Below are positions 32,673 to 40,473 of a stretch of 45,910 bases of DNA, piece by piece. This DNA is from Streptomyces sp. ISL-87 (GTDB taxonomy: Bacteria; Actinomycetota; Actinomycetes; Streptomycetales; Streptomycetaceae): positions 1-45,910 of the forward strand of contig NZ_JAGGOY010000013.1 in assembly GCF_018614095.1 (NCBI RefSeq). The letters are read 5' to 3'. The number at the start of each line of letters is the position of its first letter. Positions within the stretch are counted from its first letter, which is position 1. A program made the position numbers and the translations under genes. Under the pieces are notes generated by a model. That model worked only from the letters and a program-made list of their open reading frames with translations. It was not told where the DNA came from and did not search any database.

Positions 32673-33946
32673 CGGGCCACCACCTGTCCGGCCCCCGCCG
32701 GTTCGGGCAGCGGCAGTTCGTGCACAGCGGGCCGTCGACCGCCGCCCAGCAGCATGGCGAGAAGCGCCGCGCCCGCGCACTGTGCCGCCACCACCAGCCA
32801 GAACGTGCCCAGATCGCCGGCGGCTTCGTAGTGGGCAAAGACGAATCCGCCGACGATGCCGGCGAGGAGTCCGCCGATGCCGGCGGTCAGCCGCTGAACG
32901 CCGAAGGCGAACGCGGGGTTGCCTGGCACGCGGTCGACGAGTTCCAGATCGCAGCGCAGGAAGAGGAAGATTTCGCCGAGGGTGAAGAGGGCGGTGCCGG
33001 CCAGCAGAGCCGGGGTGCTGCCGAGGGCCATGGCCGCCATGCCGAGAGCCATCACGGTGAACGAGCCGACCACCAGCAGGCGGTAGTCGGCGCGCGCGAT
33101 GCGGTCGGCAAACGCCGGTTGGAGCAGCACAACCATGGCGCAGTTGAGCAGCATCACCCAGCCGAGGACCTGGATGTTGGACACCCCGGCCGCGTACAGG
33201 CCCATGAAGCTCTGGAAGAAGAAGTAGAGGTAGAAGGCGAGGGCGGTGAAGAGGACCGGGCGGAGCGCGCCGCGCAGCGCCGCCCGTTTCCCGGTGGCCC
33301 CGTCGGTTCCGGTCGCCGCCGGGGCCGCGGCCGGCCGGCGCTCGACCGGCTTCAGGGCGGCCTGGTGGGCCACGGTGATCAGTGCGAAGAGCCCGGCGAG
33401 ACCGATGAGCAGCAGCACCGGGTCGGCGTCGATCAGCAGCGCGGCGAGCAGCGGCCCGAGCCCCATGCCCGCGTTGAGGGCGGCGCTGCTCACCCCGAGG
33501 AAGAGCGGGCGCAGTGCGTCCGAGACGCTGGTGACGATGTACGCCTTGTTCGCTGGAAGGTACAGCGCCGGACCGCCCGCTACGAGGACAACAGCCGGGT
33601 ACGCGATCCAGGGCACCTTGACGGCCAGGCCGAGCAGGACCAGGCCGGCCGTGCGCAGGGTGAGCGCGAGCACCATGGTCCGCTTGAGCCCGAGCCGGTC
33701 GACGACCGGGCCGCCGAGGATGCTGCCGCCGAACTGGATGAAGGTGGCCACCGCCACCAGGACGCCGGCCACCCGGATGTCCAGGCCGACGGCCCCGACC
33801 ATGAGCACCCCGATGAACGGGGTGACCATGTAGCTGCCGAGGGCGACGACGAAGGACAGGCCGATCAATGCCTTGAGGCCGGCCGGCAGACCGGTGAAGG
33901 TCCGCCATTTTGCGGTGAGCCCGCCGCGACGGCGTCCCCCGGTCAT
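32669..33946 (-). CDS. MFS transporter
   Basis: A 425-residue polytopic protein with about twelve helices in two halves separated by a charged loop around residues 195-225 (KPVERRPAAAPAATGTDGAT). GGPVVDRLGLKRTMVLAL is the loop 2-3 motif, similar to the DxxGRR signature. LGVSSAALNAGMGLGPLLA is typical of drug-export-type MFS carriers. ATG 33946 overlaps the sulfurtransferase stop by 4 bp and its own stop overlaps the PLP gene. The likely role is export of, and self-resistance to, the operon product. Confidence 0.9.
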   Translation of the reverse strand: MTGGRRRGGLTAKWRTFTGLPAGLKALIGLSFVVALGSYMVTPFIGVLMVGAVGLDIRVAGVLVAVATFIQFGGSILGGPVVDRLGLKRTMVLALTLRTAGLVLLGLAVKVPWIAYPAVVLVAGGPALYLPANKAYIVTSVSDALRPLFLGVSSAALNAGMGLGPLLAALLIDADPVLLLIGLAGLFALITVAHQAALKPVERRPAAAPAATGTDGATGKRAALRGALRPVLFTALAFYLYFFFQSFMGLYAAGVSNIQVLGWVMLLNCAMVVLLQPAFADRIARADYRLLVVGSFTVMALGMAAMALGSTPALLAGTALFTLGEIFLFLRCDLELVDRVPGNPAFAFGVQRLTAGIGGLLAGIVGGFVFAHYEAAGDLGTFWLVVAAQCAGAALLAMLLGGGRRPAVHELPLPEPAGAGQVVAR

Positions 33947-34824
33947 GGTGAGCTGCTCTCGCCAGCCGCCTCGCCGGTGGCCACCGGCCGGTCGGAGGGC
34001 AGGCCCCACTCGCTCCACGAGCCGTCGTACACGGCGAGGTCGCGGTAGCCGGCCAGGGTCGCCCCGAGCGCGAGGACGCAGGCGGTGACCCCGGAGCCGC
34101 AACTGAAGTACAGCTGCTCGCGGTCCCCCACCGCCGCCTCGAACGCCGTGCGCAGCTCGTCCGCCGACCGCATCACGCCGCCGTCCCGCTGGAGCTCCCC
34201 GAAGGGCAGGCTGACGGAACCCGGCATGTGGCCGCCGCGCAGGCCCGGGCGCGGCTCGGGCGCGGTGCCGGCGTACCGCTCGCGGGTGCGTGCGTCGAGG
34301 ACGGCGGCGGCCGGGTCGGCGAGGGCGGCGGTGACGGCGTCGGCGTCCACGATCAGGCCGGTCCGGGGCCGGGCGGTGAAGGTGCCGCGCGGGCCGTCGT
34401 ACGCGGCGGGTACGGGCTCGACCGGGTGGCCGGCCGCGGTCCAGGCGGGCAGGCCGCCGTCGAGGACGGCGACCCGGTCGAAGCCCATGGCGCGCAGCAT
34501 CCACCAGGCGCGGGCGCTGGAGTAGATGCCCTGTGCGTCGTAGACGACGACCGTGTCGGTGTCGTGCACACCGAGCGCGCGCAGGGCCTCGGTGAGCTCC
34601 TGGGCGCCGTGCATGGTGTGCGGCACGGCGGAGGTGTGGTCGGACAGTTCCCCGTCGAGGTCGAAGGGCCGGGCCCCGGGGATGCGCGCGGCCGCGCCCC
34701 GGTGGGCGCCGACGGAGGCGTCGAAGAGGACCACGCCCGCCCCACGCCGCGCGGCCAGCCAGTCGGCGCCGACGAGCGGGCCGGGCAGTCCGGCGGCAGC
34801 GGTGGTGGATGTCGTCGCGCTCAT
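33943..34824 (-). CDS. Sulfurtransferase, 3-mercaptopyruvate type
   Basis: A 293-residue tandem rhodanese protein. The first domain (about 15-145) has VVLFDASVGAHRGAAARIPG and VVVYDAQGIYSSARAWWML; the second (about 165-280) has the active loop CGSGVT with catalytic C242. CGSGVT rather than CRKGVT is the known hallmark of 3-mercaptopyruvate sulfurtransferases as opposed to thiosulfate sulfurtransferases. It would move sulfane sulfur through a cysteine persulfide. ATGA overlaps exist with both neighbours (ATP-grasp and MFS), which places it in the pathway as a likely sulfur donor. Confidence 0.9.
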   Translation of the reverse strand: MSATTSTTAAAGLPGPLVGADWLAARRGAGVVLFDASVGAHRGAAARIPGARPFDLDGELSDHTSAVPHTMHGAQELTEALRALGVHDTDTVVVYDAQGIYSSARAWWMLRAMGFDRVAVLDGGLPAWTAAGHPVEPVPAAYDGPRGTFTARPRTGLIVDADAVTAALADPAAAVLDARTRERYAGTAPEPRPGLRGGHMPGSVSLPFGELQRDGGVMRSADELRTAFEAAVGDREQLYFSCGSGVTACVLALGATLAGYRDLAVYDGSWSEWGLPSDRPVATGEAAGESSSP

Positions 34825-36047
34825 GCGGTACCTCCGGAGGAATCGGCGGGCCGCCACCGGGTGTTGTCGGAGAACCAGCCCGCCACGCGTTCGAGATTGG
34901 CTGCCACATCCTCCTCCGTGTCCCCGTCGACCACGTAGCCGGCCAGGAACAGCCCTGACTTGACCCCGCCGTGGAACTCCTGGCCGGCCGCCCCGGTCAG
35001 CATCACCTCGCGGACGCACCCGGGCTGCTCGGCGCCGGTCCCGGCCGCAGGCAGCTGCTCCAGCACCCCGTTCTGCGGCGGGATGCACAGCGCCCCGGCG
35101 GGCCGGTACGCGGGGGTACCGAGCGTCGAGGGCAGGCCGCACTCCGCGTACAGCCACTCCTTGTCCAGGTCGATCCCGAACGCGTGCCGGACCATCGCGC
35201 TGATCATGCCGCCGCCGGTGCGGCTGGCGATCTCGCAGAAGACCAGCCGGTCGTCGGGCGTGATCCAGAACTCGGCGTGGAAGGCGGTCTGCGGCGGGGT
35301 CGGCAGCTCCGCGAGGACCACCCGCGCCGCCTTGACCAGCCGGTCGTACGACGGGTCCTGCGGGGTGAGCGGGAGGTTGGCCACCCAGTCGTTGTCCCGG
35401 AAGGACAGGCAGTCGTTGAGGTAGCGGAAGGGGTGGACGAAGACCACTTCGCCGCCCGTCACCAACCCGTCCACGTGGTACATCTGGCCGGGCACGAAAG
35501 CCTCGATCTCGCTGGTCCCCCGCCACGGGCTGGCCAGGTACGCGTCCAGCTCCGCCTCGTCGCGGATGATCGCCGCGCCCAGCGAGCCCGACTCGGACAC
35601 CGGCTTGATCACGACTGGGTAGCCGTGCTCGGCGACGAAGTCGAGGGCGGTGTACGCCGAGTCGAGCCGCCGGTAGGCGGGGACGTCGACGGGGCCGCCC
35701 ACGAGGTGGTCCTTCATGACCACCTTGTCGCGGAAGGCGAGCGCGCTCGCGGTGTGCTGGCCCGGCAGGCCGAGCAGCTCCCGCAGCTGGGCGGCCCGTA
35801 CGACGTCGGGCTCTGCGCGGGCGAAGACCGCCTCGACCGCGAATTCGCGGGCCAGGCCCAGCGCGGTCTTCTCGACCAGCTGGTTGGTGTCGTACGCGTC
35901 GAAGGCGTGTACGTGCGGGAGGTGGGAGTAGCCTGCCGCGTACTCCGTCGTGGTCACGATGACCGGGACGATCCCGGAGCCGGCCAGCCACTGGTCGTAC
36001 GGGGTCTTGGCGTAGGGCGTCTTGGCGAAGACGAGGATGTAACGCAT
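34821..36047 (-). CDS. ATP-grasp ligase (first)
   Basis: A 408-residue ATP-grasp enzyme. GYPVVIKPVSESGSLGAAII is the ATP-binding small-lobe motif, preceded by FRDKVVMKDHL. The large lobe has FHAEFWITPDDRLVFCEIAS followed by RTGGGMI, carrying the Mg-binding Glu and catalytic Arg. The N-terminal domain MRYILVFAKTPYAKTPYDQW is a carnosine-synthase or L-amino-acid-ligase-like Rossmann domain. Such enzymes join a carboxylate to an amine through an acyl phosphate. ATG 36047 has AGAGGAAG upstream, 21 bp after the radical SAM stop. Substrates are unknown; amide or dipeptide formation is the simplest reading. Confidence 0.88.
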   Translation of the reverse strand: MRYILVFAKTPYAKTPYDQWLAGSGIVPVIVTTTEYAAGYSHLPHVHAFDAYDTNQLVEKTALGLAREFAVEAVFARAEPDVVRAAQLRELLGLPGQHTASALAFRDKVVMKDHLVGGPVDVPAYRRLDSAYTALDFVAEHGYPVVIKPVSESGSLGAAIIRDEAELDAYLASPWRGTSEIEAFVPGQMYHVDGLVTGGEVVFVHPFRYLNDCLSFRDNDWVANLPLTPQDPSYDRLVKAARVVLAELPTPPQTAFHAEFWITPDDRLVFCEIASRTGGGMISAMVRHAFGIDLDKEWLYAECGLPSTLGTPAYRPAGALCIPPQNGVLEQLPAAGTGAEQPGCVREVMLTGAAGQEFHGGVKSGLFLAGYVVDGDTEEDVAANLERVAGWFSDNTRWRPADSSGGTA

Positions 36048-36068
36048 CGCGGCGGTCTTCCTCTCGGG

Positions 36069-37322
36069 TCAGGACTGCGAGTCGACGAGGAGCGGCAGCC
36101 GGCGCCGCTCGGGGACGCGGGAGATCAGGCCGAGCTCCTCGGACAGTTCGGTGGCGAAGCAGCCGTCCTTGTACGTGCCGGAGAGCCGCTTGGCGGTGAA
36201 TGCCCCGATCTCGTCGTGGTCGAACTCGACGTCGTACGTAGCGCTCTCGCCCGCCTCGCCGGTGGTGACCGTGCGGACCAGGATCCCCAGGTGCGGCTCG
36301 AAGGTGTTGACGCAGCCGACGACGTCGCCGATCTTCTCGCGGCGGCCTTCGGGGCCGTCGGAGAGGACTTCCTCCTGCGCGGGGATGGCGGCGAACAGCT
36401 GGCGGCCGGCTCGGCACCAGCCGACGTGGCCGGGGAAGCCCATGGCCTTGATACCGAAGGTGCCGAAGTCCTCGCTGACGCCGAGCTGGAAGCCGAGCGG
36501 GATCGTCTCGTGAACCCACTTGAAGTCGCGGTACGCCTGCTCGATCTCCTCGCGGGAGAGGCGCAGTTCGGGGTGGCGGCCGCCGTGGTCGGTGAAGTTG
36601 TTGAACCGGACGGTGGCCACGCCAAGCTTGTTGAAGTAGTGGGCGTAGCGCTCCAGGGAGGTGCGGCCGTGGTTGTGGCGGCCGATGGTGACGCCGATGT
36701 TGACGCGGAAGGCGTCCCCGGGGTCGACGCCCTTGTTGTACTCGGCGATGCGGCGCAGCACCTCCTCGGTGTCCGCGCCGGAGAAGACGCCCTTGATGGG
36801 GTACGTCTTGTGGTCGATGACGTTGAGGTCTTCGTCGATCACCCCGTGGTAGGTGATGGAGACGGTGCCGTAGCCGTGCTTGACAGCCAGGTCGAGGAGC
36901 TCGGTCCAGTTGTCGGCGAGCAGCGGGCGGCCGCTGGTCCAGGCGTCGCCCTTCTCCATCGTCTCGGTGGGCTTGTGGTCGGACTCCTGCCGGAATTCCC
37001 GGTTGTTGGCCGGCCCGTAGATCCGCATGAACTCGCCGTCGTAGGCGAAGCTGTCCACGTAGCGGGGGTAGACGTGGTAGCCGTGCGACTGGAGGCCCTC
37101 CAGGATGCGGGGGCCTTCCTCCATGGCGAAGGACTTGTCGTAGACCTTCTCGTAGTTGACGAACCAGCAGTGGGTGCACTTCTGGCCGCAGGTGTTCTTT
37201 CCGACCTTGGTGTCGAGATCGAGGTAGATGTGGATGTCCTCGGGCTTGATGTCCTTGAAGGGCATCGAGAACGGGGCATCACCATGGAAATCATAGGAAA
37301 TAGGAGCGTTCTGGATAGACAT
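36069..37322 (-). CDS. Radical SAM enzyme
   Basis: A 417-residue enzyme. KNTCGQKCTHCWFVNYEK carries CxxxCxxC (C45, C49, C52), which binds the SAM-cleaving 4Fe-4S cluster. IHIYLDLDTKVGK precedes it as the first barrel strand. Later segments NIGVTIGRHNHG and FQLGVSEDFGTFG belong to the TIM barrel. Three further cysteines near GWCRAG, VGCVN and DGCFAT could bind an auxiliary cluster, but no full SPASM motif is visible. There is no B12 domain and no RRE-like N-terminus. ATG 37322 has GGGGGA upstream. I do not recognise a characterised subfamily. It is the central chemistry step of the operon; the reaction is unknown. Confidence 0.88.
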   Translation of the reverse strand: MSIQNAPISYDFHGDAPFSMPFKDIKPEDIHIYLDLDTKVGKNTCGQKCTHCWFVNYEKVYDKSFAMEEGPRILEGLQSHGYHVYPRYVDSFAYDGEFMRIYGPANNREFRQESDHKPTETMEKGDAWTSGRPLLADNWTELLDLAVKHGYGTVSITYHGVIDEDLNVIDHKTYPIKGVFSGADTEEVLRRIAEYNKGVDPGDAFRVNIGVTIGRHNHGRTSLERYAHYFNKLGVATVRFNNFTDHGGRHPELRLSREEIEQAYRDFKWVHETIPLGFQLGVSEDFGTFGIKAMGFPGHVGWCRAGRQLFAAIPAQEEVLSDGPEGRREKIGDVVGCVNTFEPHLGILVRTVTTGEAGESATYDVEFDHDEIGAFTAKRLSGTYKDGCFATELSEELGLISRVPERRRLPLLVDSQS

Positions 37323-37414
37323 GTATCCCCCGTGCGGTGACGTGGTCAATGAACAAATGAGGGGTGGGCGGGGTGGGCGGGGTGTGCGGATCGGCGGTCT
37401 GAACGGTGTTCGCG

Positions 37415-38587
37415 TCAGAGGGTCGGATCGGGAGCGGTGGTGACCACCGGGTGGCCGATCAGTTCCGCGACGGCCGCCGCACAAGCGTTGGTGTCTGCTG
37501 CGGTCAGGACGGCCATGCCGAGCCGGTCCGAGGAGGAGCGCAGGGGGTGGACCTGGTCTCCGGGGAGGACGGAGAGGTCCCAGGCGTGGACATGCCCGTG
37601 GGCGAGGGTGGGCGGCGGCGCGACGGCCGTCACCCGCCCGGGCGAGGCGGTAAGGAAGATGGTGGCGGCCGCGGCCGCTGTGGCGGGGCCGCGGCCGACC
37701 GCCGCGCCGACCGCCCAGCCGAGGGCGGCGCGCCGCCATTCGACTCCGGTGGTGAGGCGGACCAGGTCCGCGATGCCGTCGCCGCCGAGCCGGGTGTGGG
37801 TCTCGATCACGACGGTCTTGTCGCCGTCGACCATGACCTCGGTGTGGCTAGGGCCGTCGGTGATGCCGACGGCGTCGAGCAGCTCGCCAACCGCCCGGGC
37901 GACCAGCTCCTGACGGCGCGGGTCCAGGGAGGGCGGCGGCATCATGTGGCTGACCTCGATGAACCCGTCCGTGGTGCCCTTCTCGGCGATGCCGAGGACG
38001 GTGTGCCGGCCACCCGCCGAGAGCGCCTCGACGCTGAACTCGCGGCCCTCGGCGAACTGTTCGAGCAGGGTAGCGGCCGTGCGGCGGTCCGCGGGGAGTT
38101 CGTCGATGCCCTCCACCAGGGCGATGGAGGTGCTGCCGACCCCGTCGACCGGTTTGGCCACCGCCCGACCGTAGGCGGCGAACAGGAGCGCCACCGCCTC
38201 CGGGTCGTCGCCCGCCGCGAAGGCCGGGTTCAGGTGCGGGGCCTCGCGCTCCAGAATCCGCCGCATCGCCAGCTTGTCGCGGGTGGCCCGTACGACGGCC
38301 GGATCAACGCCGACGACGCCGAGCCGACGGGCGGCCAGCGCGGCCGGCTCGAGGCCGAGTTCGGTGAGCGAGACGACGGCGGTGGCTGCCAGCGGCCGCA
38401 GGACCTCGTCGGTGAAGGCGAGGAAGGCGGGCAGGTCCAGGAAGTCGGCGGTGAGGACCCGGCTGTCGGGGTCGAGGGCGGGCGCGCCGGGCAGCTGTAC
38501 GTGGACCAGCTCGACGGGCAGGGCCGCCGCCTCCCGGGCCACGGTCGGATTGGCGCCGACGATCACAAGGGTCGTCGCACCGTCCAC
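37415..38587 (-). CDS. ATP-grasp ligase (second)
   Basis: About 390 residues. TTLVIVGANPTVAREAAALP is the N-terminal domain; AVAKPVDGVGSTSIALVEG is the ATP-binding motif; EFSVEALSAGGRHTVLGIAE and SHTEVMVDGDKTVVIETHTR followed by LGGDGIADLV carry the Mg/ATP residues of the large lobe. It resembles amino-acid ligases of the BacD/LAL type and differs clearly from the first ATP-grasp. The GTG start at 38587 gives a family-like N-terminus; nearby GTG codons upstream are possible. It is first in the operon, 92 bp ahead of the radical SAM gene. Confidence 0.85.
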   Translation of the reverse strand: MDGATTLVIVGANPTVAREAAALPVELVHVQLPGAPALDPDSRVLTADFLDLPAFLAFTDEVLRPLAATAVVSLTELGLEPAALAARRLGVVGVDPAVVRATRDKLAMRRILEREAPHLNPAFAAGDDPEAVALLFAAYGRAVAKPVDGVGSTSIALVEGIDELPADRRTAATLLEQFAEGREFSVEALSAGGRHTVLGIAEKGTTDGFIEVSHMMPPPSLDPRRQELVARAVGELLDAVGITDGPSHTEVMVDGDKTVVIETHTRLGGDGIADLVRLTTGVEWRRAALGWAVGAAVGRGPATAAAAATIFLTASPGRVTAVAPPPTLAHGHVHAWDLSVLPGDQVHPLRSSSDRLGMAVLTAADTNACAAAVAELIGHPVVTTAPDPTL

Positions 38588-38691
38588 ACCCCTCGTCTGG
38601 GCCCGCTGCGATCCAATCACCGCCCCCACTGCGCCCACTTTCCCCCGGTCCCCCCTCGCCGACCATTCGTTTGACCGGCGCGTCGAGCACA

Positions 38692-38720
38692 ACATCGCAA
38701 GCCTGATCAACAACTGTCAA
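38692..38720 (-). promoter_or_regulatory. Promoter of the six-gene operon
   Basis: On the minus strand a consensus -35 TTGACA (38720-38715) is followed after 17 bases by CGATGT (38697-38692), a usable -10. ACAAC-N8-GTTGT (38710-38727) overlaps the -35 box and could be an operator. The 104-base leader to the GTG shows no riboswitch I recognise. The 38721-39009 interval carries no supported gene. Confidence 0.6.
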
Positions 38721-39009
38721 CCGTTGTGCCAACGGCCGGAATTCAGCGTTCCGAGCGGCTCGAACCTCCATTCGCCCCGTGACACCAAGGACCCGCTCAA
38801 GGAGCCGTACGGCCGGGAGACCACCCGCACTCGATCGGCACTCAGGCGCGCCGGGCCGCATAGTTCCAGCCAACTTTCCGGCTGCTACGACACATTCCGT
38901 TCACAAAACCGCAGCACCACCTACCGGCCAGTAGACGTTTTCAGCCAATGCGGCGGTTCGGCGGGGCCGTACGGCGAAAAAACGGCGGGATGAGGTTCGT
39001 TTCGAGGGA

Positions 39010-39345
39010 AGGTCGTGACCAGGCTGCCAGGTCGTAGCCCCGATGGTCGGAGTGGGGAAGAGACGCAGGTGCTCACAGGCGGTATGAAAGCGCCCGTAAG
39101 CGTCGCGGTCGCCGTTGCCGGTCGTGGTCACGGTCACGGTCACGGTCACGGTCACGGTGCGGAGCCTGGGGACGACTTCGGCGCCGTGAAGACACCAGCG
39201 GCCACCGATGGCGTCGAGGCGAACGGCGATCAGATGGCGGCACCCGCCCTCGATCGTGCCTGTGGCGATCGGCCACCGCTTTCGAGGGCGGTGTCGTAGC
39301 GGAGCTGGTCGAGGTGGCCGGTCAGGTACCGGTTCTTGTCCGTGG
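39010..39345 (-). pseudogene. ISKra4-family transposase remnant
   Basis: TGHLDQLRYDTALES (one frame) and RWPIATGTIEGGCRHLIAVR, then GGRWCLHGAEVVPRLR and AYGRFHTACEHLRLF (another frame) are the C-terminal hallmarks of ISKra4 transposases. A single-base loss near 39283 separates the frames, and a GTCACG expansion inserts (TV)n into the coding part. Nothing upstream of about 39345 is recognisable; 39346-39580 holds no supported gene. Confidence 0.75.
39126..39158. repeat. GTCACG hexanucleotide repeat
   Basis: Five to six tandem GTCACG units inside the ISKra4 remnant, encoding TVTVTV-like peptide on the minus strand. Intact family members lack this stretch. Confidence 0.85.
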
Positions 39346-39580
39346 TGCGGGGAACGTGGCCGGTGACATTCGCGACAGCTCAGCCAACTCGGCCTCCAGA
39401 CACCATCGGGCCCTTTACCTGGCCTCTCGTCCCCGGCACGTCCCAGGGCGTCGTGCCACAACGTGCCAGTAGGGGCGGTAAGCAGCGGTCAACAGAGGAC
39501 CTTCCGAAGCGGCTGGAACAGGGCCGCCTGCGACCGTTCCCGCAGGTCAGAGGTCATCTGCATGCCCAAGTGCCGGGTGG

Positions 39581-39622
39581 TTCCCAAGCTTATAGCGCGG
39601 GTTCGATTCCCGTCATCCGCTC
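39581..39622. repeat. Right attachment site (tRNA-Gly 3' half, attR)
   Basis: Identical over 42 bp to 20916-20957. Only the 3' half of the tRNA is present, so it cannot fold as a tRNA. The preceding bases (GCCGGGTGG) differ from the intact gene, defining the left limit of the repeat. Confidence 0.92.
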
Positions 39623-39860
39623 TTGCAAGAAGGCCCAGGTCACAGACCTGGGCCTTCGTCGTTGTCTAGACCTCCCAGCCCTTGCCGTGCCCTCCGCGTG
39701 CCCCAACTCCCGCGAGCACCCCGCCCAGAGGGGTGCTGGCGCACAGCCTGCATCACCTCACCGAGGGTGCGTCTCGAATCGCGAGACGCATTTCATGTGA
39801 CCCGCGCCATAAGCGTGGCGGCTCGGTGTGAATTAGCGCCGTCAAAGAGGTAATTGCAGC
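39623..39860. repeat. Right-side flank homologous to 20958-21190
   Basis: Continues the similarity through a diverged terminator (39627-39655), GTTGTCTAGACCTC and CCGTGCCCTCCGCGTGCCCC, to a palindrome GCGTCTCG-N5-CGAGACGC (39769-39789). No gene is evident. Confidence 0.75.
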
Positions 39861-39893
39861 CGAGCTGTGCGCTAGGGCTGACGGTACGCACAA

Positions 39894-39928
39894 CAGGCCC
39901 CCTCCGGGCATCGCCCGGAGGGGGCCTG
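39894..39928. terminator. Perfect 16-bp-stem terminator
   Basis: Arms CAGGCCCCCTCCGGGC and GCCCGGAGGGGGCCTG with a 3-base loop, 12 bp downstream of the minus-strand gene ending at 39940. Confidence 0.9.
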
Positions 39929-39939
39929 CTGCCTGCCGC

Positions 39940-40389
39940 TCACGGCCGATGGGTCTCCCACCAGCCGGTCAGCTCCGCCACGCGGGCGTCGAACCGGCGG
40001 TCGAGGAACGACATCGGGGCCGCCAGGGTCAGGCATTCGCCGGTCACGAGGCAGACGCTCACGCGGCGTACCCCGGCGGTGCGGTGGACGTCGATGCCCG
40101 AGACGCTCGCCCAGGGGATGCGGCGCTCCCGTTGCCCGAAGGCCGTGAAAGCCACCAGGCATTCGGGGGTCAGCCGGGCCCCCCTGAGGCGCGGCAGGAC
40201 CAGCGCGCCCACGACGCCCGCGCCGGCCGCGTACGCGCAGTCCCGAAGTTCGGCGGCCGTCATGGGGTCCGCGGTCCACCGCAGGCCCAGCTGGAGCAGG
40301 CCCGTCGCCAGGGCGATGCCCAGGACGACCGGGACGGCGACCTGTGCGGCGGTCAGCCGCAGTTCGACGGTTCCTTCCGTGTGCCGCAC
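39940..40389 (-). CDS. PH-like-domain membrane protein
   Basis: About 149 residues. One or two hydrophobic segments (AVPVVLGIALATGLLQLGL and CAYAAGAGVVGALVL) are followed by a beta-rich domain: ARLTPECLVAFTAFGQRERR, then IPWASVSGIDVHRTAGVRRV. This is the bacterial PH-like (bPH) pattern, where IPW before the domain and a short helix at the end are typical. Function unknown. The GTG start at 40389 is chosen because it falls just before the first helix; the longer open frame adds a Pro-rich, unlikely N-terminus. Confidence 0.65.
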   Translation of the reverse strand: MRHTEGTVELRLTAAQVAVPVVLGIALATGLLQLGLRWTADPMTAAELRDCAYAAGAGVVGALVLPRLRGARLTPECLVAFTAFGQRERRIPWASVSGIDVHRTAGVRRVSVCLVTGECLTLAAPMSFLDRRFDARVAELTGWWETHRP

Positions 40390-40473
40390 CGCGGCATCAC
40401 CTGCCTTTCCTTTGCCGGGGGGTGGTGGGGCGTGGGGGCCCGACCGGGCCCCCACGCCCCACTCGGCTACCCC

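Larger units (their letters stand above)
20916..39622. mobile_element. 18.7-kb genomic island in tRNA-Gly(CCC)
   Basis: Bounded by the 42-bp direct repeats. The cargo includes a MobC-relaxase pair and an oriT-like hairpin, so it was probably mobilizable. Also inside are a two-component system, permeases, a Nudix hydrolase, a truncated aminoglycoside phosphotransferase, a six-gene biosynthetic operon, and IS21- and ISKra4-family debris. No integrase, excisionase, replication protein or FtsK-type transfer gene was found, so it is either defective or mobilised in trans. Several frameshifted genes indicate long residence. Confidence 0.75.

Noticed and set aside
33943..37179. A single open frame of about 1,078 codons spanning the sulfurtransferase, ATP-grasp and radical SAM genes
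   Set aside because: Only its last 293 codons are a real protein; the rest is an off-frame reading of two other clear genes, so it is not a fusion.
38588..38691. Riboswitch in the leader of the six-gene operon
   Set aside because: No conserved SAM, T-box or other riboswitch core could be recognised in the 104-base leader.
28168..38720. Lanthipeptide or other RiPP precursor in the island operon
   Set aside because: No short leader-core peptide with a ribosome-binding site was found beside the radical SAM gene, and that enzyme shows no RRE or full SPASM domain.
39581..39622. A second tRNA-Gly gene
   Set aside because: Only the 3' half is present; no D-arm or 5' acceptor strand, so it is an att remnant.
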